DNA from: Bacteroidota bacterium
GTDB lineage: Bacteria; Bacteroidota; Bacteroidia; Chitinophagales; Chitinophagaceae
Direction: 5' to 3'
Assembly: GCA_018266555.1 (NCBI GenBank)
Contig: JAFEAF010000002.1
Location: 28,667-92,666 of the forward strand
Length of the DNA stretch: 64,000 nt
Both the position numbers and the translations under genes were made by a program. Shown here piece by piece: positions 17,465-26,337 of this stretch. The notes under the pieces are model-generated. The model ran no database searches and was not told the DNA's origin. It saw only the letters and a list, made by a program, of their open reading frames with translations. Numbering within the stretch: the first letter of the stretch is position 1; every line of letters starts with the position of its first letter.

Positions 17465-17998
17465 ATGAAAAAGCCACTGTCCTTCTTTTTTTGTTTTGCT
17501 TTCATGATACAGGTGAAAGCGCAAAAAGATAAAATTGATGTTGCATATGCCAGTGGAAAAATATCCGTCAACAGATCAATTTATGGAGAGGGTGGCGGCG
17601 GTGGTATTATTTTTTCTGCAAACTATGATTCCAGGTTTCCTGGGGCTGAAAATGTCGGATATAGAGTAGGATTAGGATTTTTTCCAAGTTTAAACAATTT
17701 TGTAGTTACAATTCCTGTTGGATTATACTACCTGCTCGGCAATGCCCCAAACTACTTTGAAATGGAAGTCACAACTGCAGTCGGTACCTCAGAAGTAAAT
17801 TTCAAAAACCATAAATCCAATTTTTTCTTATACCCACATATCGGGTACCACTATAACAAAAACACCAAAGGTTTTTTCTTTAAGATAGAAGTCGGCCCTT
17901 TATTTATCGCCGGAAAAGTTTATCCATTTCCTGGAATTGGCTTCGGTTATACATTGGAAAAATTATTAAAAAAATTTCTTAGCATTACCTGTTCATAA
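17465..17998 (+). CDS. Exported outer-membrane beta-barrel-like hypothetical protein
   Basis: A 177-residue protein with a signal peptide (KKPLSFFFCFAFMIQVKAQ) and a mature part rich in glycine and alternating aromatic residues (GVGLGFFPS-like GYRVGLGFFPSLNNF, FFLYPHIGYHY, FFKIEVGPLFIAG). This pattern fits a small outer-membrane barrel of the kind common in Bacteroidota. The C-terminus ends KFLSITCS rather than in an aromatic residue, which is unusual for a barrel and may reflect a frameshift or truncation just before the relic region that follows. No family recognised. Confidence 0.6.
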   Translation: MKKPLSFFFCFAFMIQVKAQKDKIDVAYASGKISVNRSIYGEGGGGGIIFSANYDSRFPGAENVGYRVGLGFFPSLNNFVVTIPVGLYYLLGNAPNYFEMEVTTAVGTSEVNFKNHKSNFFLYPHIGYHYNKNTKGFFFKIEVGPLFIAGKVYPFPGIGFGYTLEKLLKKFLSITCS

Positions 17999-18082
17999 TC
18001 GATGTGAACAGATCAATGACGATGCACGATAAATAGTAAAAGCTGTTCTATAAAAAAACGAAGCTGAGACTTTGCTGATTGG

Positions 18083-18499
18083 GTTGTTATTTTTTTACAC
18101 CGCTTCGGCGCTAAAGTTCTTGGCTTGTTTTTTTCATTTGTCTTCATCCAGTATCACTTTCCACCTGCGGATGAATTTTGGGGTCACTTCAATACATTCA
18201 TCTTGCTGGAAATATTCCATGCATTCTTCCAGCATCATTAATCTTTTCGAAGCAATATTGGTAGCTGCATCGCTGCCGCTGGCCCGCATATTGGTTAGTT
18301 TTTTTCCTTCGTTAGGATTCACTACCAGGTCTCCGGGCTTGCTGTTTTCTCCAATGACTATTCCTTTATATACATCTTCACCGGAATCTACAAAAAAGAG
18401 TCCATGATCCTGTAGTTTATCCAATGTATATGCTGTAGTTGTTCCCAAATCGCATACTCATTGTCGGTTTGTCTACACTGATAACAGGAAAAGCTTCCG
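18083..18499 (-). pseudogene. typA (fragment): Broken second copy of the typA 3' end
   Basis: This stretch repeats the last ~120 codons of typA and part of the sequence before it. Bases 18083-18446 align with typA 19665-20026 down to the stop codon; bases 18447-18499 align with typA 20566-20618. The intervening ~539 bp are missing, with TCCC present at both ends of the lost segment, which points to a microhomology deletion. The loss is not a multiple of three, and no start codon or GTPase domain remains, so the copy is dead. The typA hairpin region also has a degraded counterpart at about 18052-18082. The remnant protein (e.g. GENSKPGDLVVNPNEGKK) is nearly identical to the intact gene. Confidence 0.93.
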
Positions 18500-18708
18500 T
18501 ACAAACAGACTCTGGTTCATTAGTTCCCAATTCGCCGCCAGATATATTTGCTGCCGTGGGAGCGCATGATCAAAGAATTTAAATAGTTCCAGGCAAAAAG
18601 ATGGTTTTTGTCAGAATGGGCTATACCACTAATCCATCAAACGCCAGTTTTGCATTTTCAGGATTTGATGCCTCGCTGTGGGATAAAATAAATGCGCTAT
18701 TCAAATAA
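18499..18708 (+). pseudogene. 3' remnant of a serine hydrolase (beta-lactamase/AmpC-like) gene
   Basis: One 70-codon frame reads VPNSPPDIFAAVGAHDQRI, an in-frame TAA at 18580-18582, then IVPGKKMVFVRMGYTTNPSN and SFAFSGFDASLWDKINALFK before the final TAA at 18706. In intact Bacteroidota serine hydrolases of the beta-lactamase clan the C-terminal strand reads about A-A-x-G-x-x-D-Q-x-I-Y-I-V-P-S, so the stop replaces the expected Tyr codon. The Ser-x-x-Lys and Tyr-x-Asn catalytic parts are gone. It abuts the typA relic directly, on the opposite strand. Family assignment is by recognition of the conserved C-terminal pattern. Confidence 0.72.
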
Positions 18709-18997
18709 AAGTACTGTAAAAAATATCTCATAAATAAATTAAAATAAAATGGCCCTCCCTGTTGAAAGGAGCAAACGTTTGTGTCTTACTTTCCGGCAAA
18801 GTCTCTCCCGTTTTGTAAGATAGCCGGAGAAGAGCCTTTAGCAGTAAACAGTCATTTGCTTAGCTTTCGTTTTTTTCATTCTGTCAAAAATTAAAACGAA
18901 CGTTGATTCTCAAACTTTACCTGTTTTCTTTACTTCGTTAACACAATCCGTTTTGAATAGCCCTTTTTTCTCCTCTATAATTCCTATTCCCTATTGA
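18709..18997. other. Gene-free stretch after the relics
   Basis: AT-rich and without a supported gene. A weak minus-strand coding-like run (LSYKTGETLPESKTQTFAPF) lies around 18750-18840 but has no start and no family I recognise; it may be further debris. Confidence 0.4.
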
Positions 18998-19321
18998 TCA
19001 AAAAGCATTTCCATTTATATCTAATTTTTCGGTAGTTACAGAACCATTTCTTATAGTTCTTACAACATATTCATCATTCCCTGTTGAACTTTTTACATCG
19101 GTGATATCATATACCTCGTTGCCTTTTGTTGTTCTCAGTTTAATATTTGTAACTACATCAGCAGGAATATAGGTTTCATAAACGGGTAGTGCTGCCCAGG
19201 ATGTCATGGATTCGTTTATACTGGTTGTATTGGTGATGCTGTTTGTGTTTGAGCCTTTTGTTTGACCAAACAATGACATGCTGACTAAAATACATGTCAG
19301 CCCGAATAAAAAAGATTTCAT
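18998..19321 (-). CDS. Small exported hypothetical protein
   Basis: A 107-residue protein with a signal peptide (MKSFLFGLTCILVSMSLFGQ) followed by a Ser/Thr/Asn-rich linker and a compact C-terminal part containing IPADVVTNIKLRTTKGNEVY and VVRTIRNGSVTTEKLDINGN, which looks like a small beta-sheet domain. No family is recognised. It lies between the typA relic and typA itself and has no co-directional close neighbour. The coding potential is supported by the signal peptide and by amphipathic strand spacing. Confidence 0.6.
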   Translation of the reverse strand: MKSFLFGLTCILVSMSLFGQTKGSNTNSITNTTSINESMTSWAALPVYETYIPADVVTNIKLRTTKGNEVYDITDVKSSTGNDEYVVRTIRNGSVTTEKLDINGNAF

Positions 19322-19633
19322 AAAACTACATTTATCATTATCAATGTTATTAACAACATCAGATGATCAATTCGTGTACCATTGAGCAAATCCGGCTCGT
19401 CAATATCATGTAATTAGCATTCACTAAATATCCTTTAACAAAATAAGACCACTTTATAACCTGAAAAAATACACAACCGCAAGTTTGTCACTGATCAAAT
19501 ATTTGTTGAGGATAATGCTTCCGGGAATAAATGCCCGGAAGCAAAATTTTCAAACCTGCTTTTTACATGTACGCTAAAATCAACTCCGGGGTTTCTTATG
19601 CATTCAAAATGCAAAAGCATAAAATTTATTCAA
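19322..19633. other. Gene-free stretch with one orphan hairpin
   Basis: No gene seen. At 19517-19542 GCTTCCGGG pairs perfectly with CCCGGAAGC across an 8-nt loop, followed on the plus strand by AAAATTTT. No adjacent gene needs this terminator-like hairpin; it may be a leftover from a lost gene. Confidence 0.4.
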
Positions 19634-19659
19634 TAAAAAAGCGAAGCAATTGCTTCGCT
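19634..19659 (-). terminator. Rho-independent terminator of typA
   Basis: The 20-bp palindrome AGCGAAGCAATTGCTTCGCT (19640-19659) lies 16 nt past the typA stop and is followed on the minus strand by a run of six T. A degraded version accompanies the typA relic near 18052-18082. Confidence 0.85.
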
Positions 19660-19674
19660 GGTAAGGTTGTTTTT

Positions 19675-21486
19675 TTATACCGCTTCGGCGCTCAATCGTT
19701 TTGCTTGTTTCTTTCTTTCATCTTCATCCAGTATCACTTTTCTCATACGGATGAACTTTGGTGTCACTTCTATACATTCATCCTGTTGAATATATTCCAT
19801 ACATTCTTCGAGTGTCATCAATCGCTTGGGGGCAATATTCGTAGCCGCATCGCTGCCGCTGGCCCGCATATTGGTTAGTTTTTTTCCTTCGTTAGGATTC
19901 ACTACCAGGTCTCCGGGTTTGCTGTTTTCTCCAATGACCATTCCTTTATATACATCTTCGCCGGGATCTACAAAAAAGAATCCACGATCCTGTAGTTTAT
20001 CCAATGAATAAGCCGTAGTTGTTCCCTGTTCTTTAGCAATCAGCACCCCGTTATTTCTTCCCGGAATCGGGCCTTTCCAGGGTTTGTATTCACTGAAGCG
20101 ATGATGCATCACGGCTTCTCCTGCTGTGTTGGTAAGCATTTGTGTACGCAAACCCGTCAATCCTCTTGAAGGAATTTCAAATTCCAGGTGTTGCATATCT
20201 CCTTTTGTTTCCATCACCAGCATCTCACCTTTTCTCCTAGTCACCAGGTCTATCACCTTGGATGCGGACTCCTGTGGCACATCTACCACCAGGTTTTCAT
20301 ACGGCTCACATTTTTTCCCGTTAAATTCTTTAATGATCACCTGTGGCTGACCTACCGTTAATTCATAACCTTCACGGCGCATGGTTTCAATTAAAATTCC
20401 AAGATGCAGAATGCCTCTGCCATAAACCAAAAAGCTATCTGCACTTGCAGAATCTTCTACACGCAATGCTAAATTTTTTTCTGTTTCTTTTATCAGCCGT
20501 TCACGGATATGGCGGGAAGTGACAAACTTTCCATCCTTGCCATAAAAGGGAGAATTGTTGATCCCGAATTGCATACTCATGGTCGGTTCGTCCACACTGA
20601 TTACAGGTAAGGCTTCCGGGTTTTCAAAATCGGCAATGGTGTCACCAATATTAAAATCCTCGATGCCAACAACGGCACAAATATCACCGGCCACTACTTC
20701 ATTCACTTTCTTTTTTCCCAAACCTTCGAATACATAGAGTTCCTTTACTTTTAATTTTTTGATGGTGCTGCCCGCCTGCACCAAAGACACTTGTTGATTT
20801 TCTTTTATCGTTCCCCTGTTCACTTTTCCGATAGCAATACGACCAAGAAAAGAAGAATAGTCCAGAGATGTAATCTGCAATTGCAATGTGCCTTCCGATA
20901 TTTTAGGGGCAGGTACATATTTTAAAATACCATCTAACAGTGGATTGATATTATCTGTTTTTATCAATGAATCATTGAACCAGCCATTTTTCCCGCTTCC
21001 ATAAAATACAGGGAAGTTGAGCTGTTCTTCCGTTGCATCCAGGTTGAAAAATAAATCAAAAACCGCATCATGTACTTCTTCGGGGCGGCAGTTGGGTTTA
21101 TCTACTTTATTTATTACAACGATAGGATGTAAATTCAAATGCAGTGCTTTTTCCAAAACAAACCTTGTTTGTGGCATGGGCCCTTCAAAAGCATCTACTA
21201 ATAACAGCACACCATCAGCCATTTTCAATACCCGCTCCACTTCTCCGCCAAAATCGGCGTGGCCGGGGGTGTCTATCACATTTATCTTAGTGTTTTTGTA
21301 TGTAACTGCTGCATTCTTTGAAAAAATAGTAATACCTCTTTCTTTTTCCAGTTCATTGCTGTCCATGATCAATTCACCGGTTTCCTGGTTATCACGAAAT
21401 ACTTTTGTAGCATGTAAAATCTTATCCACCAAAGTGGTTTTTCCATGGTCAACATGGGCTATTATCGCTATATTTCTGATATTCAT
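19675..21486 (-). CDS. typA: Ribosome-associated translational GTPase TypA/BipA
   Basis: A 603-residue EF-G-like GTPase that binds 70S ribosomes and helps large-subunit assembly and stress adaptation. Visible motifs: G1 AHVDHGKTTLVDKIL (about 10-24), G3 DTPGHADFGGEVER, G4 NKVDKPNCRPEE; then domain II, the EF-G III/V-like domains, and the TypA-specific C-terminal domain containing NEGKKLTNMRASGSDAA. Length is standard. It is single-gene with its own promoter (21580-21611) and terminator. A broken partial duplicate of its 3' end lies 1.2 kb downstream. Confidence 0.97.
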   Translation of the reverse strand: MNIRNIAIIAHVDHGKTTLVDKILHATKVFRDNQETGELIMDSNELEKERGITIFSKNAAVTYKNTKINVIDTPGHADFGGEVERVLKMADGVLLLVDAFEGPMPQTRFVLEKALHLNLHPIVVINKVDKPNCRPEEVHDAVFDLFFNLDATEEQLNFPVFYGSGKNGWFNDSLIKTDNINPLLDGILKYVPAPKISEGTLQLQITSLDYSSFLGRIAIGKVNRGTIKENQQVSLVQAGSTIKKLKVKELYVFEGLGKKKVNEVVAGDICAVVGIEDFNIGDTIADFENPEALPVISVDEPTMSMQFGINNSPFYGKDGKFVTSRHIRERLIKETEKNLALRVEDSASADSFLVYGRGILHLGILIETMRREGYELTVGQPQVIIKEFNGKKCEPYENLVVDVPQESASKVIDLVTRRKGEMLVMETKGDMQHLEFEIPSRGLTGLRTQMLTNTAGEAVMHHRFSEYKPWKGPIPGRNNGVLIAKEQGTTTAYSLDKLQDRGFFFVDPGEDVYKGMVIGENSKPGDLVVNPNEGKKLTNMRASGSDAATNIAPKRLMTLEECMEYIQQDECIEVTPKFIRMRKVILDEDERKKQAKRLSAEAV

Positions 21487-21579
21487 AAAAATTCAAAAGT
21501 TAAAAATCAAAACCTCAATTCATTCAATTTAGTTATCTGTCAATTTTCTACCGGAAGTAACTTAACATTAAAAGAGGCG

Positions 21580-21611
21580 CAAAGGTACAATAAATCAACG
21601 GGGAGGGCAAA
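21580..21611 (-). promoter_or_regulatory. Bacteroidota-type promoter for typA
   Basis: On the minus strand TTTG (complement of 21608-21611), a 20-nt spacer, and TACCTTTG (complement of 21580-21587) match the TTTG / TAnnTTTG consensus exactly. Transcription would begin about 85-90 nt before the typA start. Confidence 0.7.
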
Positions 21612-21703
21612 TGAATAACAAGCTTTGCAAAACGGTGATCGCCATTATCCTGGCTTTATTGGGCTGGCCGCTGATCCAGCGTAATTTATTTTACTTTAAA
21701 TAG
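21611..21703 (+). CDS. Candidate 30-residue small membrane peptide
   Basis: An ATG preceded by the purine-rich GGGAGGGCAA opens a 30-codon frame: basic start MNNKLCK, a hydrophobic core TVIAIILALLGWPLI and a basic/aromatic tail QRNLFYFK. This is the profile of a single-pass small membrane protein. Against it: the start overlaps the -33 element of the typA promoter on the other strand and no own promoter is evident. Unknown function; treat as tentative. Confidence 0.35.
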   Translation: MNNKLCKTVIAIILALLGWPLIQRNLFYFK

Positions 21704-21835
21704 CAATTAAATCATTACTTAACGAAGATGAGGCTTTCGTGTTGACAGTGTCAAAATTTATGTCGCAGAAAATAAATTCCAAAAATAATTAGTTTATAAT
21801 TACTAAATCATTTAGTTTTGGCTGTTCAAAAAATC

Positions 21836-21869
21836 TTTGCAAAAGGGCCCGGCCGAAGATTTAACTTTG
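21836..21869 (+). promoter_or_regulatory. Bacteroidota-type promoter for recA
   Basis: TTTG at 21836-21839 and TAACTTTG at 21862-21869 are separated by 22 nt, close to the Bacteroidota consensus. The predicted leader before recA is about 45 nt. No clear LexA-like palindrome is seen between the promoter and the gene. Confidence 0.6.
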
Positions 21870-21919
21870 GTTGCTCTGAAGGCAGGCCACAAAAAACCTT
21901 TAACCTAAAAATAAATAAT

Positions 21920-22930
21920 ATGTCAAATAACCCCAACAACGAAAAATTGAAAGCATTAAAGCTGACTATTGATAAGATTGAAAAAGATTTTGGCAAAGGC
22001 AGTGTTATGATGATGAATGAAAAAGGCGAACAGCAAATGGAAGTTGTTTCCACCGGTTCAATAGGCCTGGATATTGCATTGGGTATTGGCGGTCTCCCCA
22101 GGGGAAGAGTTGTTGAAATCTATGGCCCTGAATCTTCAGGTAAAACAACAGTAGCCACACATGTTATTGCAGAGGCACAGAAAAAAGGTGGTATGTGCGC
22201 CATTATTGATGCGGAACATGCATTTGACAGTGCTTATGCTCAAAAACTCGGTGTGGACGTTGACAACCTGCTCATTTCTCAACCCGATTATGGCGAGCAG
22301 GGTTTAGAGATTGCTGATCGCTTAATTCTTTCCGGCGCATTAGATGTTATAGTTATTGACTCTGTAGCAGCACTTGTACCAAAAGGAGAATTGGAAGGTG
22401 AAATGGGCGACAGCAAAATGGGATTGCAAGCCAGGCTGATGAGCCAGGCACTTCGTAAACTTACTGCTACTATTGCTAAAACAAATACTATTTGCATCTT
22501 CATTAACCAGTTGAGAGAAAAGATAGGCGTAATGTTCGGAAATCCTGAAACTACTACCGGAGGAAATGCGTTGAAATTTTATTCGTCAGTTCGCCTTGAT
22601 ATTCGTCGTATGACCCAGATAAAAGATGGCGATGAGGCCGTTGGTAACAGGGTGAAAGTAAAAGTGGTAAAAAATAAAGTGGCCCCTCCGTTCCGCTCGG
22701 CAGAATTCGATATCATATTTGGAGAAGGAATTTCTAAGACTGGTGAGATATTAGACCTTGGTGTAGAAATGGGCATTGTTCAAAAAAGTGGAAGCTGGTT
22801 CAGCTATAACAACGATAAGTTAGGGCAGGGCCGTGATGCCGTAAAACAATTATTGCTGGACAACCCTGAGCTTTCCAATGAAATTGAATTAAAGATCAGG
22901 GAGAAGATCAAAGAAGCACAAGCAGTATAA
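21920..22930 (+). CDS. recA: Recombinase RecA
   Basis: The strand-exchange ATPase of homologous recombination and the SOS co-protease. It has 336 residues, starting at ATG 21920 with [20 protein letters not shown]; the longer open frame depends on TTG 21818 in a non-coding context with the promoter inside it. Walker A is GPESSGKTT (about 69-77), Walker [13 protein letters not shown], the MAW motif region is [16 protein letters not shown], and loop L2 is [14 protein letters not shown]. The usual acidic C-terminal tail is short here. Monocistronic, with a terminator just downstream. Confidence 0.98.
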   Translation: MSNNPNNEKLKALKLTIDKIEKDFGKGSVMMMNEKGEQQMEVVSTGSIGLDIALGIGGLPRGRVVEIYGPESSGKTTVATHVIAEAQKKGGMCAIIDAEHAFDSAYAQKLGVDVDNLLISQPDYGEQGLEIADRLILSGALDVIVIDSVAALVPKGELEGEMGDSKMGLQARLMSQALRKLTATIAKTNTICIFINQLREKIGVMFGNPETTTGGNALKFYSSVRLDIRRMTQIKDGDEAVGNRVKVKVVKNKVAPPFRSAEFDIIFGEGISKTGEILDLGVEMGIVQKSGSWFSYNNDKLGQGRDAVKQLLLDNPELSNEIELKIREKIKEAQAV

Positions 22931-22955
22931 ATTTAAAAGATGGGTTAGTAAATAC

Positions 22956-22986
22956 AACCGTCTCGCTTAAGGTGAGACGGTTTTTT
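22956..22986 (+). terminator. Rho-independent terminator of recA
   Basis: AACCGTCTC pairs with GAGACGGTT around a 9-nt loop and continues into TTTTTT, 26 nt after the recA stop. Confidence 0.85.
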
Positions 22987-23029
22987 AGTATCTTTTAGGA
23001 ACAACTGAATTTTTTCAAACCCTGGTTTT

Positions 23030-23482
23030 ATGAATACAAGAAAAATGGCTGAAAAAAAAAGGATCGCTTTGGTGGCACATGATAATAAAAAAAGCGAGTT
23101 AATGGAATGGGCTGTATTCAATAAAGCAGCTCTTGCAAGGCATTCGCTGTTTGCTACAGGCACTACCGGTAATTTACTGGAAGCAACTTTAAAACTTCCG
23201 GTAAAAAAATTTCTGAGTGGTCCATTGGGTGGTGATCAACAGGTAGGAGCAAAAATTGCCTGTGGTGAATTGGACGTGTTAATTTTTTTCTGGGATCCAA
23301 TGGAGGCGCAACCACACGACCCTGATATCAAAGCCTTGTTACGTGTAGCCGCAACGTGGAATATTCCAGTAGCCTGTGATCGGGCAACTGCCGATTTTTT
23401 ATTGACTTCCCCGCTGATGCATGAAGAATATGAAACGTTGCTGACCGATTATTCAACTTACATCAACCGAAAACTGAAATAA
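23030..23482 (+). CDS. mgsA: Methylglyoxal synthase
   Basis: Converts dihydroxyacetone phosphate to methylglyoxal and phosphate, the bypass of lower glycolysis. Of 150 residues the phosphate-binding VAHDNKK lies at about 15-21, ATGTTGN at about 42-48, the catalytic-Asp segment SGPLGGDQQVGAKI at about 63-76, and DPMEAQPHDPDIKALLR plus ACDRATADF complete the family pattern. ATG 23045 is an alternative start that removes five residues. Its stop codon overlaps the start of the GNAT gene (TAATG), so the two are translationally coupled. The Kv-beta-type aldo/keto reductase at 5.5 kb could detoxify the product, but this is speculation. Confidence 0.95.
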   Translation: MNTRKMAEKKRIALVAHDNKKSELMEWAVFNKAALARHSLFATGTTGNLLEATLKLPVKKFLSGPLGGDQQVGAKIACGELDVLIFFWDPMEAQPHDPDIKALLRVAATWNIPVACDRATADFLLTSPLMHEEYETLLTDYSTYINRKLK

Positions 23483-23985
23483 TGGAAGTGCATCTTAGAG
23501 AATGGAGAACTGAAGAAGCAGAATTGCTGGCAAAACTCGCCAACAATAAAAAAATTGCTGATAATATGAGAGACATTTTCCCATATCCATATACTATCCA
23601 GGATGCTTCACAATGGATTGCCCTGAATGAAACCCGGATCCCCAAAAATACTTTTGCTATTGAGGCAAATGGTGTTTTTGCCGGTGGTTGCGGCATTCAT
23701 CCGAAAGATGATGTGTCAAGACATTCAGCAGAAATTGGTTATTGGATCGCCGAACCATTTTGGGGAAAAGGAATTGCTACCGATGCGGTAAAACAATTAC
23801 TTGAGATAACATCAATTCAATTTCCAAACATTGTTCGATTGTATGCTGAAGTATTTGAACACAACAAAGCTTCTATGCGGGTATTGGAAAAGAATGGTTT
23901 TTATTTAGAATGCATTCGTAAGAAAGCGGTTATCAAGAATAATTTTGTGATGGATGATTATGTATGGGTAAAATTGCTGAAATAA
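23482..23985 (+). CDS. GNAT family N-acetyltransferase (RimJ/RimL-like)
   Basis: A 167-residue acetyl-CoA-dependent acetyltransferase. The acetyl-CoA pyrophosphate loop is GYWIAEPFWGKGIATDAV (about 89-106), preceded by the strand FAGGCGIHPKDDV and followed by RLYAEVFEHNKASMRVLEKN and GFYLEC, the RimJ/RimL/ribosomal-protein-alanine acetyltransferase layout. The start codon shares its A with the mgsA stop codon, so expression is coupled to mgsA. Substrate unknown; protein N-terminus or small amine are both possible. Confidence 0.88.
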   Translation: MEVHLREWRTEEAELLAKLANNKKIADNMRDIFPYPYTIQDASQWIALNETRIPKNTFAIEANGVFAGGCGIHPKDDVSRHSAEIGYWIAEPFWGKGIATDAVKQLLEITSIQFPNIVRLYAEVFEHNKASMRVLEKNGFYLECIRKKAVIKNNFVMDDYVWVKLLK

Positions 23986-24066
23986 GATTGGCCGCGAATA
24001 AAAAGAAAGAAATTTTTCAGAAATACAATGCGTGTTAATGGTATTATTCGTGGCAAAACAATCCTG

Positions 24067-24074
24067 TAAATTTG
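24067..24074 (+). promoter_or_regulatory. Candidate -7 element for uvrB
   Basis: TAAATTTG matches TAnnTTTG and ends 13 nt before the uvrB ATG. The -33 element is not convincing (TTCG with a short spacer). Confidence 0.4.
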
Positions 24075-24087
24075 TTGCCCTGATTTT

Positions 24088-26127
24088 ATGTCTTTTAAAC
24101 TTCATGCACCATATTCCCCTGCCGGTGATCAGCCGGAAGCAATTCGCCAATTAACAGAAGAACTTCTTAAAGGCGAAAAGTACCAAACCTTATTAGGAGT
24201 AACGGGAAGCGGGAAAACATTTACTATCGCCAATGTAATACAGAACGTGCAACGGCCCACTCTGGTGATCACGCACAACAAAACACTGGTGGCGCAGCTC
24301 TATGGTGAGTTCAAACATTTTTTTCCTGAAAATGCAGTAGGATATTTTGTTTCCTATTATGATTATTACCAGCCGGAAGCTTACTTACCTGTAAGTGATG
24401 TATATATTGAAAAAGATCTTTCAATTAATGATGAGTTAGATAAGCTTCGGCTGCAGGCTACTTCTGAATTACTAAGTGGCCGCAGGGATATTATTGTTGT
24501 GGCAAGTGTCAGTTGTATTTATGGTATGGGAAACCCGACCGAATATGAAAACGGAATTATCCGCATACAAAAAGGGCAGGTCATATCAAGACAAGGGTTT
24601 CTTCATTCGCTTGTCAATTCATTATACAACAGAACTACTATTGAATTTACAAGGGCAAGTTTCCGGGTAAAAGGGGAGACCGTGGACATCAATCTTCCTT
24701 ACGTTGACTACGGTTACCGTATTACTTTTTTTGGAGATGAAATTGAAGAGATTGAAAGTATTGATGTGGTAACAGGAAAACGAATCATGCCAATGCAGGA
24801 TGCTGCTATCTTTCCTGCTAATTTATATTTGGCGCCGAAGGATATGATACAGCAAATTCTTGCAGAAATACAGGATGAAATGTCGGCGCAGGTTACCTAT
24901 TTTAAAGGAATCGGAAAATTCATAGAAGCGCAGCGATTGAGTGAGCGGGTGAATTATGATGTGGAAATGATTCGTGAGTTGGGCTATTGTAATGGTGTAG
25001 AAAATTATTCAAGATTTTTTGATCGTCGTAGGCCGGGCACAAGGCCATTTTGCTTATTGGATTATTTTCCTAAAGACTATTTATGTGTCATTGATGAAAG
25101 TCATCAAACCATTCCACAGATCAGCGGTATGTATGGAGGCGACCGGAGCAGGAAACTGATTCTTGTTGATTATGGTTTTCGATTACCATCAGCTTTGGAC
25201 AACCGGCCGTTGAATTTTCATGAGTTTGAATCTATGTTGAATCAAACCGTTTTTGTTTCGGCTACGCCGGATGATTATGAACTGCAGAAATGCGGCGGAG
25301 TAGTGGTGGAACAGGTGGTACGTCCAACAGGTTTATTAGATCCGCCCATTGAAATTCGTCCAAGTGTTAATCAAATAGACGATCTGTTAGATGAAATTGA
25401 TAAGCGGGTTTCAAAAGGCGACCGTGTTTTGGTAACCACTCTTACCAAACGGATGGCAGAAGAGATGGATAAATATTTGCACCGTATTAATATCAAATCA
25501 AAATATATTCACAGCGAAGTGGACACATTGGAAAGAGTGGAAATACTTCGCCAATTACGATTGGGTGAAATTGATGTTTTGGTAGGAGTAAACCTGTTGC
25601 GGGAAGGATTAGATCTTCCCGAAGTTTCGTTAGTTGCCATCCTGGATGCGGATAAAGAAGGTTTTCTCCGAAATGAAAAATCCCTGACACAGACAGCAGG
25701 CCGTGCAGCAAGAAATGTAGATGGGCTGGTGATCTTTTATGCAGATATAATGACTGAAAGTATGCAAAAGACGATTGATGAAACTAACCGGCGCAGAGAA
25801 AAACAAGTTGCTTTTAATGTTGAACATAAAATTACACCCCGAACGATTCTAAAAAGCAAGGAACAGGTGTTTGCGCAAACTTCGGTATTAGATGTAAAAG
25901 GATATGATATGAAAAACCCATATGCCATTGGGCCGGATGAAGAATTGGTCACAGTGGCTGCGGAAGAACAAGCGGAATATAAAACCATTCCTCAGACAGA
26001 AAAAGCGATTTCAAAAATTAAAAAGCAAATGGAGCAGGCTGCCCGTAACCTTGATTTTATGGAAGCTGCAAGGTTAAGAGATGAAATGTTTGTATTACAA
26101 AAGAAATTGGAGGAAATGAAGAAGTGA
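24088..26127 (+). CDS. uvrB: Excinuclease ABC subunit UvrB
   Basis: Damage-verifying helicase-like subunit of nucleotide excision repair, loaded by UvrA and recruiting UvrC. Of 679 residues, Walker A is GVTGSGKTFT (about 37-46), the beta-hairpin carries YYDYYQPEAYLP (about 92-103), the DEAD-like box is CVIDESHQT, the helicase motifs include LVTTLTKRMAEEM and GVNLLREGLDLPEVSLV, and the C-terminal UVR coiled-coil domain is IKKQMEQAARNLDFMEAARL. Standard length. Read rightward with no close partner. Confidence 0.97.
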   Translation: MSFKLHAPYSPAGDQPEAIRQLTEELLKGEKYQTLLGVTGSGKTFTIANVIQNVQRPTLVITHNKTLVAQLYGEFKHFFPENAVGYFVSYYDYYQPEAYLPVSDVYIEKDLSINDELDKLRLQATSELLSGRRDIIVVASVSCIYGMGNPTEYENGIIRIQKGQVISRQGFLHSLVNSLYNRTTIEFTRASFRVKGETVDINLPYVDYGYRITFFGDEIEEIESIDVVTGKRIMPMQDAAIFPANLYLAPKDMIQQILAEIQDEMSAQVTYFKGIGKFIEAQRLSERVNYDVEMIRELGYCNGVENYSRFFDRRRPGTRPFCLLDYFPKDYLCVIDESHQTIPQISGMYGGDRSRKLILVDYGFRLPSALDNRPLNFHEFESMLNQTVFVSATPDDYELQKCGGVVVEQVVRPTGLLDPPIEIRPSVNQIDDLLDEIDKRVSKGDRVLVTTLTKRMAEEMDKYLHRINIKSKYIHSEVDTLERVEILRQLRLGEIDVLVGVNLLREGLDLPEVSLVAILDADKEGFLRNEKSLTQTAGRAARNVDGLVIFYADIMTESMQKTIDETNRRREKQVAFNVEHKITPRTILKSKEQVFAQTSVLDVKGYDMKNPYAIGPDEELVTVAAEEQAEYKTIPQTEKAISKIKKQMEQAARNLDFMEAARLRDEMFVLQKKLEEMKK

Positions 26128-26337
26128 TATTGCTACCGGGGACACCGATTAACGTTGTAGAAATTTTTTTCATTGCCCAAATTGATCTCTACCGACACAA
26201 ACTCCCTTAAAGAGGATAAACCGGGGGAATAATATTTCTAAGCAGTTCCAACTCATTAAGATAAAACCACTCATACTATTTCATATTTCATTCTCCTCAT
26301 TTTCCTAAATTTACTTTTCTATTAAATACATATCAAC

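Noticed and set aside
18134-18448. Treating the typA fragment as a functional small gene
   Set aside because: It lacks the GTPase domain and is a frame-broken copy of the typA 3' end; no start signal is evident.
21818-21919. Longer recA reading frame from TTG 21818
   Set aside because: It contains the recA promoter boxes and a non-homologous leader; ATG 21920 gives the normal RecA N-terminus.
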